From the NCBI RefSeq assembly GCF_006539165.1, contig NZ_BJMM01000003.1, forward strand, positions 124,001 through 188,000: a stretch of 64,000 nt of DNA, given 5' to 3'. Origin of the DNA: Streptomyces cacaoi (GTDB lineage Bacteria > Actinomycetota > Actinomycetes > Streptomycetales > Streptomycetaceae). The first letter of the stretch is position 1. Each line of letters opens with the position of its first letter. The notes under the pieces were generated by a model that saw only the letters and a list, made by a program, of their open reading frames with translations, made no database searches and was not told where the DNA came from. Both the position numbers and the translations under genes were made by a program. Shown one piece after another: positions 19,308 to 26,872 of the stretch.

Positions 19308-20276
19308 TCAGTTGCTCCTGGCCTGGAGCGAGGCGAGATAGGCGTTGTAGGCCGCCAGCTCCTTGTCGCCGTCCCGGTCGGCCCTGCGGTCCCGGCGCCG
19401 GGCCTGACGCTGCTCGGTCACGTACCACTGGAAGACGAGGGCCACCAGCACGATCACCGACGGGATCTCACTGAACGCCCAGGCGATCCCCCCGGCCGAG
19501 GACTGGTCGGAGAGCGCGCTCACCCCCAGCGAGGCGGGCGGATCGCTGTAGGTCTCGATCATCGGCTCGGAGGCCATCATCAGCGCGATGCCGAAGAAGG
19601 CGTGGAAGGGCATCCCCGCGAACAGCTCCAGCATCCGCATCACATAGCCGGGACGGTGCGGCCCCGGGTCGACACCCATGATCGGCCAGAAGAAGACCAG
19701 GCCGACGGCGAGGAAGTGCACCATCATCGCGATGTGCCCGGCCTTCGAGCCCATCAGGAAGTCGAACAGCGGCGTGAAGTAGAGCGCGTACAGGCTCGCG
19801 ATGAACAGCGGGATGGTGAACACCGGGTGCGTGATCACCCGCATGTAGCGGCTGTGCAACAGCGCCACCAGCAGCTCGCGCGGGCCCGTGCGGCGCTCGC
19901 CCCCCGGCCCGCGGGAGGCGGACGGCAGCGCCCGCAGCGCCAGCGTCACCGGCGCACCCAGCAGCAGAAGGATCGGCGACAGCATGCTGATGACCATGTG
20001 CTGCACCATGTGCACGCTGAACAGCACCATGCCGTAGTCGTTCAGCGCGGTGCACATCACCAGCGCGACGGTGAGCACACCGACCACGAAGCCGACCGTG
20101 CGCCCCACCGGCCACGCGTCCCCCCGCCGACGCAGCCGCACCACCGCCCAGCCGTACAGGGCGAGCGCCACCAGACACCCCACCAGGAAGAACGGCTCGC
20201 CCGTGAACTCCAGTCCCCGACCGAGAGTGAACGGCGGCAGATCCATCGTCATGCCGCCGTGCCCGCCGTGATCCAT
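19308..20276 (-). CDS. Cytochrome c oxidase assembly protein, CtaG/caa3 family
   Basis: A 322-residue polytopic membrane protein of the caa3_CtaG family, linked to copper insertion into cytochrome c oxidase. The N-terminal MDHGGHGGMTMD is His/Met-rich, a possible copper-binding tail. The core has the family motif FSVHMVQHMVISMLSPILLLLG and later GHIAMMVHFLAVGLVFFWPIMG, MPFHAFFGIALM and a GGIAWAFSEIP loop. Seven to nine transmembrane helices are expected. The ATG at 20276 has GGGAGAG upstream. No oxidase subunits are encoded nearby. Confidence 0.92.
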   Translation of the reverse strand: MDHGGHGGMTMDLPPFTLGRGLEFTGEPFFLVGCLVALALYGWAVVRLRRRGDAWPVGRTVGFVVGVLTVALVMCTALNDYGMVLFSVHMVQHMVISMLSPILLLLGAPVTLALRALPSASRGPGGERRTGPRELLVALLHSRYMRVITHPVFTIPLFIASLYALYFTPLFDFLMGSKAGHIAMMVHFLAVGLVFFWPIMGVDPGPHRPGYVMRMLELFAGMPFHAFFGIALMMASEPMIETYSDPPASLGVSALSDQSSAGGIAWAFSEIPSVIVLVALVFQWYVTEQRQARRRDRRADRDGDKELAAYNAYLASLQARSN

Positions 20277-20385
20277 CCGAACTCTCCCGCAACCGACCGA
20301 TACGCCCGCACCAGACTAGAACCGCCCGGGTACGCCACCCTCGCCGGGGCGGCGCACCCGGGCGGTACCCAGGCGTTCCGGGGGA

Positions 20386-21114
20386 TCAGACGGGCTGGGT
20401 CGCCGCGGCGATCCGCTCCTGCCGCAGGGCCTCGTACCACCGGTCGTCGACCGGCGGCAGCGCGTTCACATCCAGCGACAGCTTGATCAGCAGATCGGCG
20501 ATCTGCGGGTTCCGGGCCAGCACCGGGCCGTGCATATAGGTGCCGAAAACCGTGTCGTTCCAGGCGCCTTCGGTCCCGTCGCCCGTCCCGTTGCCCTGGC
20601 CCAGGCGGACCCGCGCCAGCGGACGGGCGCTGGGACCGAGGTGGGTGACGCCCTGGTGGTTCTCGAACCCGGTCAGCTGCGGCAGCCGCAGGTTCTCGTC
20701 CATGTCGGCGAGGACATCGCCGACGCAGCGCTCCGCCTCGCCACGGGTGCTCACCACGTCCAGCAGACCGAGCCCGGCGGAGCGCTCGCCGAGGTCGTTG
20801 ACGAACTCGTGGCCGAGGATCTGGTAGCCGGCGCAGACCGAGAAGACGATCGCGCCGTTGTCGACGGCCCGGTTGAGGCCGCCGTCCCGCAGCAGCCGCT
20901 CGGCGGCGAGCCGCTGCGGGCGGTCCTCGCCGCCGCCGATCAGATAGATGTCCCCGGAGGTGGGGATCGGCTGGTCCGAGCGGACGTCCAGCCGCTGCAC
21001 ACCCAGCCCGCGCTGCCGCGCGCGGCGCTCCACCACGAGCGCGTTGCCCTGGTCACCGTACGTGCTCAGCAGATCGGGGTAGATCCACACCAGACGCAGA
21101 CTCGCGTCACTCAT
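20386..21114 (-). CDS. gatD: Lipid II isoglutaminyl synthase, glutaminase subunit GatD
   Basis: GatD is the class I glutamine amidotransferase that gives ammonia to MurT for amidation of D-Glu in lipid II. The 242-residue product has the nucleophile Cys94 in FSVCAGYQIL, His195 in TYMHGPV, and IGGGEDRPQ and GFENHQG typical of CobB/CobQ-like GatD. Starting 52 bp after murT on the same strand, it forms the murT-gatD operon found across Gram-positives. In actinobacteria the pair is usually essential. Confidence 0.95.
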   Translation of the reverse strand: MSDASLRLVWIYPDLLSTYGDQGNALVVERRARQRGLGVQRLDVRSDQPIPTSGDIYLIGGGEDRPQRLAAERLLRDGGLNRAVDNGAIVFSVCAGYQILGHEFVNDLGERSAGLGLLDVVSTRGEAERCVGDVLADMDENLRLPQLTGFENHQGVTHLGPSARPLARVRLGQGNGTGDGTEGAWNDTVFGTYMHGPVLARNPQIADLLIKLSLDVNALPPVDDRWYEALRQERIAAATQPV

Positions 21115-21165
21115 ACCGCCAGCTCCTTCAGCGGATCGATGGGTCGGACGGAGGAAGAAGCCGGA

Positions 21166-22404
21166 TCAGTTGCCGACCGCACGGCGCAGATCCTGGAACG
21201 CGGTGTAGTTCGCAATCACTTCGATGCGCCCGGGCGGGCACCGGCGCACCGCGTCCTGTGCGTCCTCGCACACCTCGAAGTGGACGCCGGCCACCTCCAG
21301 CCGGACCGCGAGGTCGAGCTTCCGGTCACCGATCACACAGATCGGGTGCCCCGCCAGTCGACCGTAGTCGACGTCCCACAGCCACGAGGTGTCCGTACCG
21401 TCCGCACCCCGGGCGTTCACCGACAGGATCACCGGCGCCGGCGGCGAGTCGATCAGCGAGAACGTCTCCAGCCAGCCGGCCGGGTTCTTCGCCAGCAGCA
21501 GCCGCAGCTCACGGCCCTCGTAGCCGACGACGTCGTACCGGCCCGCGACCGCCTTGACGGCGTACATCCGCTCCAGCGCCGTCTGCGGCGCGACGCCGAA
21601 GGCGGCGGCGACGGCGGCCGAGGTGGCCGCGTTCGCGCGGTTCGCCCGGCCGGGCAGCTGGAGGTGGATGGGCCAGGCCGAGCCGTGCGGGTCGAGCACG
21701 TGCTCGCCGGCCAGCGCCCAGCTGGGGGTGGGGCGGCGGAAGCCGCACTCGCCGCAGAACCAGTCGTCGCCGGGGCGCTGCATCACACCGCCGCAGGCCG
21801 GGCAGGACCAGGCGTCGTCCTTCCACTCCTGGCCCGCCGCGACCCAGACGACGTTCGGCGAGGAGGAGGCCGCCCACACGACGAGCGGGTCGTCCGCGTT
21901 GGCGACGATCACGGCCTTCTGGCCGGAGAGGCCCTCGCGCCACTTCTCGGCCAGCATCCGCGTCTCCGCCGCACGGTCGAGCTGGTCACGCGAGAGGTTC
22001 AGGAGCGCTATGGCCTTGGGCGTCACATCCCGTGCGACGCCCGCCAGGTACTTCTCGTCCACCTCGATCACGCCGTACCGCGCCGAGGACCCGCCGGCGA
22101 GCGCCGAGGTGATACCGGCAGGCATGTTGGCGCCCAGGGCGTTGGAGACGACCTCGCCGTTGGCCCGCAGCGCCTCGGCGATCAGCCGGGTGGTGGTGGT
22201 CTTGCCGTTGGTCGCGGACACCAGGACGACGTCCAGATGCTGGGCCAGCCGCTGGAGCAGGTCCGGGTCGAGCCTGAGCGCCACCTTTCCGCCGATCACC
22301 GACCCGCTGCCGCGGCCGGCCGCCCGCGACACCGCCGCAGCCGCCTTTCCCGCCGTCACGGCCAGCCGGGACCGCGCGGACAGCGGCTCCGTGTTGCCTG
22401 CCAT
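21166..22404 (-). CDS. murT: Lipid II isoglutaminyl synthase, Mur-ligase subunit MurT
   Basis: A 412-residue Mur ligase-type enzyme that activates the alpha-carboxyl of D-Glu in lipid II with ATP and aminates it with ammonia from GatD. The P-loop is VSATNGKTTTTRL (about residues 62-74). Characteristic for MurT is the four-cysteine zinc ribbon inserted in the central domain, CPACGG and CGECGFRRP (about 201-223). The C-terminal domain has VIGDRKLDLAVRL and ends with EVIANYTAFQDLR. The ATG at 22404 has AAGGAGG upstream. It is divergent from the deformylase gene. Confidence 0.95.
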   Translation of the reverse strand: MAGNTEPLSARSRLAVTAGKAAAAVSRAAGRGSGSVIGGKVALRLDPDLLQRLAQHLDVVLVSATNGKTTTTRLIAEALRANGEVVSNALGANMPAGITSALAGGSSARYGVIEVDEKYLAGVARDVTPKAIALLNLSRDQLDRAAETRMLAEKWREGLSGQKAVIVANADDPLVVWAASSSPNVVWVAAGQEWKDDAWSCPACGGVMQRPGDDWFCGECGFRRPTPSWALAGEHVLDPHGSAWPIHLQLPGRANRANAATSAAVAAAFGVAPQTALERMYAVKAVAGRYDVVGYEGRELRLLLAKNPAGWLETFSLIDSPPAPVILSVNARGADGTDTSWLWDVDYGRLAGHPICVIGDRKLDLAVRLEVAGVHFEVCEDAQDAVRRCPPGRIEVIANYTAFQDLRRAVGN

Positions 22405-22509
22405 CGTGTGTGAACCTCCTTGCCCCTCGCGTAGGAGAGAAGCCTACCGAGCCCGCGACCCCTCCAGGACCGCGCCACCCCTGCCAAGATCATCCGCGGG
22501 GGGCCGCCC

Positions 22510-22564
22510 GTACCCTGCCGCGGTGCCCGTACCCTGTCGCGGTGCCCGTACCCTGTCGCGGTGC
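22510..22564 (+). repeat. 19-bp tandem repeat upstream of def
   Basis: Three adjacent copies of a 19-bp unit beginning GTACCCTG(T/C)CGCGGTGCCC at 22510, 22529 and 22548 (the last copy truncated). The first copy differs by one base. The array lies between the divergent murT and def genes and ends 42 bp before the preferred def start, so it lies in or near the def promoter. The spacing puts successive copies on almost the same face after two helical turns. Confidence 0.85.
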
Positions 22565-22605
22565 GACGATCTCCCATTCCCGGCAGCGCCGGTACCGTCC
22601 GCCGG

Positions 22606-23130
22606 ATGCGGCTGTACCCGGACCCCGTGCTGCACGCCGTCGACCGCCCGGTGGGCCCCGGGGACGGGCCGCCGGCCGGATCCGTCGAGGACCTGGTCGA
22701 GGACCTGTACGCGACCATGTACGCGCACGACGGTGTGGGCCTGGCCGCCTGCCAGGTCGGCGTGCCGCTGCGGCTGTTCGTCTTCGACTGCCCCGACGAC
22801 GACGAGCGCCGGCACCGCGGGTACGTGCTCAACCCCCGGCTGGTGCACACCGAGGGCGACACCGTCAGCGGATTCGAGAGCTGTCTGTCGCTGCCGGGGC
22901 TGGAGTCCGTGACGCCGCGCGCCGACGTCGCCGTCGTCGAGGGCGAGGACCTGCGCGGCGAACCCCTCCGCATCGAGGGCACGGGCTTCTTCGCCCGGTG
23001 CCTCCAGCACGAGTGCGACCACCTCGACGGCGTCCTCTACACCGACCGCCTCACCGGGCTGCGCCGCCGCCGGGCGCTGCGCGCGGCCCGGCGGGCGCCC
23101 TGGAACACGGCGGAGCGGCAGGGGCGGTGA
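22606..23130 (+). CDS. def: Peptide deformylase
   Basis: A 174-residue metalloenzyme that removes the N-formyl group from new polypeptides. The three motifs are present: GVGLAACQVG (motif I), ESCLSLPG (motif II; the usual EGCLS has Ser instead of Gly) and QHECDHLDG (motif III, HExxH). MRLYPDPVL at the N-terminus matches the family. No ribosome site precedes the ATG at 22606, but TACCGT (22593-22598) sits 7 nt upstream, suggesting a leaderless mRNA. A GTG at 22561 would add 15 residues and also lacks a ribosome site. Other deformylases probably exist elsewhere in the genome. Confidence 0.9.
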   Translation: MRLYPDPVLHAVDRPVGPGDGPPAGSVEDLVEDLYATMYAHDGVGLAACQVGVPLRLFVFDCPDDDERRHRGYVLNPRLVHTEGDTVSGFESCLSLPGLESVTPRADVAVVEGEDLRGEPLRIEGTGFFARCLQHECDHLDGVLYTDRLTGLRRRRALRAARRAPWNTAERQGR

Positions 23131-23154
23131 CGTCGCTGTCGGCGCCGCCGGTAC

Positions 23155-23190
23155 GACGACGGCGATGCCGGTGACGACGGCGATGCCGGT
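23155..23190. repeat. 18-bp perfect tandem duplication
   Basis: GACGACGGCGATGCCGGT occurs twice head to tail in the gap between the convergent def and tetR genes. It is a simple slippage product with no coding or regulatory support. Confidence 0.8.
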
Positions 23191-23220
23191 GAGGGCGGGG
23201 ACGGAGGCGAGGGACGGTCG

Positions 23221-23865
23221 TCAGAAGCCGGGGCCGCCGACGCGGTCGCCCGCCGCCGCCAGCCGGCCCCACAGCAGATCGGCCAGGTGCCGCACCAACT
23301 GCCGCCGCTCGCACGGCCGGTCGCGCAGCCACCAGTCCCCGGCCGCGTGCATCATGCCGACGATCCCGTGGCCCCACACCCGGGCCAGCCCTTCGCTCTC
23401 CGGGCCCAGATCGACCCGCTCGGCGATGACCTTCGCCAGCTCCTCGCCCAGCCGGCGCAGCAGCGGCGCCGAGTACTGCCCGACGTCGAAGCCCCGCTCG
23501 CCCGCCGGGGAGTTCTCCGCCGGGTGCATCAGGAACCGGTAGACCTGGGGGCGCGCCTCGATGGCCGCCAGATAGGTGTCCAGCGTCGCCTCGACGCGCT
23601 CGCGGCGCTCCCGCGGGGCGTCCAGCGCGGCGCGCAGCGAGGCCAGCAGGGCGTCGGTGTGCCGGACGGCCAGCGCGCGGTAGAGGCCGCCCTTGTCGCC
23701 GAAGTGCCGGTAGAGGATGGGCTTGGTGATGCCGGCCTCGGCGGCGATCGCGTTCATCGAGGCGCCCGGGCCGTCCCGCAGGACGACGCGGTCCGCGGCC
23801 TCCAGCAGCTCGGCGCGCCGCTTCTCGGTCGCGCTCAGCGGCGCGTCCTCACGTGTGGTCTCCAT
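23221..23865 (-). CDS. TetR-family regulator next to acyl-CoA dehydrogenase
   Basis: A 214-residue TetR protein. The helix-turn-helix region is RAELLEAADRVVLRDGPGA then AIAAEAGITKPILYRHFGDK (about residues 18-60). The C-terminal ligand domain includes RFLMHPAENSP and VWGHGIVGMMHAAGDWWL. This type commonly controls fatty-acid genes in actinobacteria. The ATG at 23865 is preferred because it starts right before the DNA-binding domain and has GGGGAGAG upstream; the longer frame adds 51 unlike residues. It is divergent from the acyl-CoA dehydrogenase gene across 296 bp that carries a GGTAA dyad. Confidence 0.9.
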   Translation of the reverse strand: METTREDAPLSATEKRRAELLEAADRVVLRDGPGASMNAIAAEAGITKPILYRHFGDKGGLYRALAVRHTDALLASLRAALDAPRERRERVEATLDTYLAAIEARPQVYRFLMHPAENSPAGERGFDVGQYSAPLLRRLGEELAKVIAERVDLGPESEGLARVWGHGIVGMMHAAGDWWLRDRPCERRQLVRHLADLLWGRLAAAGDRVGGPGF

Positions 23866-24073
23866 CGGTGCGTTCTCTCCCCGCCCTCGTGGCCCGTCCC
23901 GGCCCCTCTCGGGCCGCTCGTCGCGCTGCGGCCCGTCGTGCACGTCCCCCGGTTCCTGCCCCCGTCCGGTGCCGTGTGCCCCTGGCGCAGCCCGGACTTT
24001 CCCGACGCAACGTAACACCGCCGGGTGTCCTGCCGCCCCGCGAGAGGGGGTGGCCGGGGTGGCAGGAGAGGAG

Positions 24074-24130
24074 TTGACAGCGCTACTAGCCGGTAACAGA
24101 CTGGCGACGCCGAGGGATTACCCATGGTAA
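24074..24130 (+). promoter_or_regulatory. Promoter and dyad operator of the acyl-CoA dehydrogenase gene
   Basis: TTGACA (24074-24079) and CAGACT (24097-24102) are separated by 17 bp, close to the HrdB consensus. Within and after them GGTAAC appears twice, and TTACC-CAT-GGTAA (24118-24130) is a perfect 5-bp dyad. The dyad falls just downstream of the expected start, well placed for repression by the divergent TetR protein. The rest of the 296-bp gap shows nothing else. Confidence 0.6.
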
Positions 24131-24161
24131 CGACCGGAGAGACAGGCGGAGGACCCCGACG

Positions 24162-25391
24162 ATGGCCGACACCCAGTTCACCCTGGACCTCAACGACGAC
24201 CAGAAGGAAGTACGCGACTGGGTCCACGGGTTCGCGGCCGACGTGATCCGGCCCGCCGCCGCCGAGTGGGACGAGCGCGAGGAGACCCCCTGGCCGATCA
24301 TCCAGGAGGCGGCCAAGATCGGGCTGTACTCCCTGGACTTCTACGCCCAGCAGTTCTTCGATCCGACCGGCCTCGGCATCCCCGTGACGATGGAGGAACT
24401 GTTCTGGGGCGACGCGGGGATCGCGCTGTCCATCGTCGGCACCGGCCTCGCCGCCGTCGGCGTCCTGGCCAACGGCACCGAGGAGCAGATCGGCACCTGG
24501 GTACCGCAGATGTACGGCGATGTGAACGACGTCAAGGTCGCCGCCTTCTGCTCCTCCGAGCCCGACGCCGGCTCCGACGTCGCGGCCATGCGCACCCGCG
24601 CGGTCCACGACGAGGCCAAGGACGAATGGGTGCTCAGCGGCACCAAGACCTGGGCGACCAACGGCGGGATCGCCGACGTGCACGTCGTCGTCGCGGTCGT
24701 CGACCCCGAGCTGGGCTCCAAGGGCCACGCCTCCTTCATCGTCCCGCCGGGCACCCCCGGCCTCTCCCAGGGCCAGAAGTTCAAGAAGCACGGCATCCGG
24801 GCCTCGCACACCGCCGAGGTCGTGCTGGACGACGTGCGGGTGCCCGGGCACTGCCTGCTCGGCGGCAAGGAGAAGCTGGACGAGCGGCTCGCGCGGGCGC
24901 GGGAGCGGGCCAAGGGTGGCGAGCGTGTGAAGAACGCCGCCATGGCGACCTTCGAGGCGTCCCGGCCCGCCGTCGGCGCGCAGGCGGTGGGCATCGCACG
25001 CGCCGCCTACGAGGTCGCACTCGACTACGCACAGACCCGGGTGCAGTTCGGCCGGCCCATCATCGACAACCAGGGCGTGGCCTTCCAGCTCGCCGACATG
25101 CGCACCCGGGTGGACGCCGCGCGGCTGCTGGTGTGGCGGGCCTCCTGGATGGCCGCCGCCGGGCGGAAGTTCGAGTCCGCCGAGGGCTCGATGTCGAAGC
25201 TGTACGCGGGGGAGACCGCCAAGGCCGTCACCGCGCAGGCCATGCAGATCCTCGGCGGCAACGGCTACACACGCGAGTACCCGGTCGAGCGGATGCACCG
25301 TGACGCGGCGATCTACTCCGTCTTCGAGGGCACCAGCGAGATCCAGCGCCTCGTGATCGCCCGCAGCCTCTCGGACGTCCCGATCCGCTGA
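24162..25391 (+). CDS. Acyl-CoA dehydrogenase
   Basis: A 409-residue FAD enzyme that forms a trans-2-enoyl-CoA in fatty-acid or branched-chain acyl-CoA breakdown. Recognisable are the flavin-binding AFCSSEPDAGSDVAAM and KTWATNGGIADV, the ARTRVQFGRP-type segment (AQTRVQFGRPII), MQILGGNGYTREYPVERM and the catalytic glutamate at about 389 in YSVFEGTSEIQR. Length is slightly above the usual 380-390 because of a loop EKLDERLARARERAKGGER. The ATG at 24162 has GGCGGAGGA upstream. It is regulated presumably by the divergent TetR. A strong hairpin ends the transcript. Confidence 0.95.
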   Translation: MADTQFTLDLNDDQKEVRDWVHGFAADVIRPAAAEWDEREETPWPIIQEAAKIGLYSLDFYAQQFFDPTGLGIPVTMEELFWGDAGIALSIVGTGLAAVGVLANGTEEQIGTWVPQMYGDVNDVKVAAFCSSEPDAGSDVAAMRTRAVHDEAKDEWVLSGTKTWATNGGIADVHVVVAVVDPELGSKGHASFIVPPGTPGLSQGQKFKKHGIRASHTAEVVLDDVRVPGHCLLGGKEKLDERLARARERAKGGERVKNAAMATFEASRPAVGAQAVGIARAAYEVALDYAQTRVQFGRPIIDNQGVAFQLADMRTRVDAARLLVWRASWMAAAGRKFESAEGSMSKLYAGETAKAVTAQAMQILGGNGYTREYPVERMHRDAAIYSVFEGTSEIQRLVIARSLSDVPIR

Positions 25392-25435
25392 GCGCACGCG
25401 CACCGGACACCGCGGGTACCGCGCAGCAGCACGTG

Positions 25436-25470
25436 GCGCGCCCCGGAGGCCCAGGGCTTCCGGGGCGCGC
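25436..25470. terminator. Bidirectional terminator between acyl-CoA dehydrogenase and aminotransferase
   Basis: GCGCGCCCCGGA (25436-25447) pairs perfectly with TCCGGGGCGCGC (25459-25470), a 12-bp stem with an 11-nt loop placed between two convergent gene ends. Confidence 0.9.
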
Positions 25471-25511
25471 GGGGTCACGGGTGGTGGCCCGGAGGCGGGC
25501 CCGCGGCGTGG

Positions 25512-26648
25512 CTACCGCGCGTCCTCCCAGGCGGACTCCGCCGCGGCGCGGGCTGCCTCCAGGACATCCGGGGCGTCCGGAGCGGTGGCGCGGGCGAGTG
25601 CGGCCAGGGTGTCCAGGACGGTGGGCAGGCCCGCTGCGGCGCCGTAGTGGTTGACCCGCAGGACGGGGCCGTCGGTGCCGGTCGCCGTCTGGAGGGGCAG
25701 CGAGGGATCGGCGGCCAGCAGATCGGCGGTCAGCGTGCGCGCGTCGGTGCCGTCCGGCGCGGTGAGCGTGGTGGCGGCCGGTGCCGCGTGCGCGTCCTCG
25801 ACGACGTAGCAGCCGACGCCGGGCAGTCGGCGGACACCGGCGCGCAGGGCACGGGCCGTCGCGGCGTGCCGCGCGTGCGCCGCCGGGAGGCCCTCGGCCG
25901 CGATCCGGTCCAGCGCCTGCTCCAGCGCGAGCATCTCCAACTGCGCCGGTGCGTGCGGCAGTGCGGTGCGCCCCGGCTCGATCCAGCGGCTCTTCCAGTC
26001 GAGCAGCGAGAGGTACGAGCCGCGCGGGGCACGGGTGTTGGCGGCGATGCGCTCCCACGCGCGCTCGCTGACCGAGGTGACGGAGACCCCGGCGGGCCCG
26101 GCGAGCGCCTTCTGGCCGCCGATCACGCACAGGTCGATGCCCCACTCGTCGGTCAGCACCGGCTCGGCGCCGACGGAGGCCACGGCGTCGACCATGAGCA
26201 GCGCGCCGTGTGCGCGCACCAGCGGGCCGATCGCGTCGACGGGGTTGGTGTTGCCGGTGGCGGCCTCGGCGTGCACGAGCGAGACGAAGTCGATCGCGGG
26301 ATGCTCCGCGAGGGCCCCGGCGATCTCGTCCGGGGTGACGGCGCGGCTGGAGGGCACGTCCAGGGTGACGACGTGCGCGCCGGTCGAGCGCAGCCAGGTG
26401 CCGAAGGTCTCGCCGTAGGGGCCGGTGATCACGTTCAGTGCCGTCGTGCCCGGGCCGGCCGCCGAGCGGATGCAGGACTCCAGCGGCAGCAGTGCCTCGC
26501 CCTGCATCGTGACCACGTCGCCGGTGGTGTGCAGGACGGCCGCGGCCTTGTCCTCGACGGCGGCGAAGCGGGCCGCGTCCATGGCGGGCAGGTCCAGCAG
26601 CCAGGGGAGCCGGCGGGAGTCGGGCGTGGGTTCGTGTTGCGCAGTCAC
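25512..26648 (-). CDS. Class V aminotransferase (alanine-glyoxylate / serine-pyruvate type)
   Basis: A 378-residue PLP enzyme of the SPT/AGT family, which moves amino groups between alanine, serine and glyoxylate. The core pattern is seen in ITGPYGETFGTW, HAEAATGNTNPVDAIG, LLMVDAVASVGAEP (PLP Asp) and CVIGGQKALAGPAGVS (Schiff-base Lys), and LRVNHYG near the end. The GTG at 26648 has GGAAGGCGACC upstream. It is divergent from a DUF6986 aldolase-like gene. Together they look like a small glyoxylate or ureide module: ureide breakdown yields glyoxylate and urea, and this aminotransferase would turn glyoxylate into glycine. That link is inference. Confidence 0.88.
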   Translation of the reverse strand: MTAQHEPTPDSRRLPWLLDLPAMDAARFAAVEDKAAAVLHTTGDVVTMQGEALLPLESCIRSAAGPGTTALNVITGPYGETFGTWLRSTGAHVVTLDVPSSRAVTPDEIAGALAEHPAIDFVSLVHAEAATGNTNPVDAIGPLVRAHGALLMVDAVASVGAEPVLTDEWGIDLCVIGGQKALAGPAGVSVTSVSERAWERIAANTRAPRGSYLSLLDWKSRWIEPGRTALPHAPAQLEMLALEQALDRIAAEGLPAAHARHAATARALRAGVRRLPGVGCYVVEDAHAAPAATTLTAPDGTDARTLTADLLAADPSLPLQTATGTDGPVLRVNHYGAAAGLPTVLDTLAALARATAPDAPDVLEAARAAAESAWEDAR

Positions 26649-26831
26649 GGTCGCCTTCCAGCACGAAGAGCCGCCTTGGGCCACGGCTCCGGTTACCCGC
26701 CCGACTCTACGACTTGCTGGGCCGCCCGCCCGTACCGGCTCCGCGCCCGCGCACCAGGTCGCTACCGGGTCGCCGCCGGAGGCGGACCCTTGACCGGGGG
26801 AGCGGCGGACCTTAGCGTCACCGGCGGTGCT

Positions 26832-26846
26832 TCAACAAACTGTTGA
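26832..26846. promoter_or_regulatory. Palindromic operator TCAACA-n3-TGTTGA
   Basis: TCAACA and TGTTGA are perfect 6-bp arms around AAC, located 27 bp before the DUF6986 start codon in the 224-bp divergent region shared with the aminotransferase. The surrounding bases (CTTCAACAAACTGTTGAGG) are AT-rich for this DNA. Size and symmetry suit a GntR- or IclR-type repressor; no such gene is adjacent, so the regulator is encoded elsewhere. Confidence 0.7.
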
Positions 26847-26872
26847 GGCTCGGATCGGCAGAAGGAGCGCAG

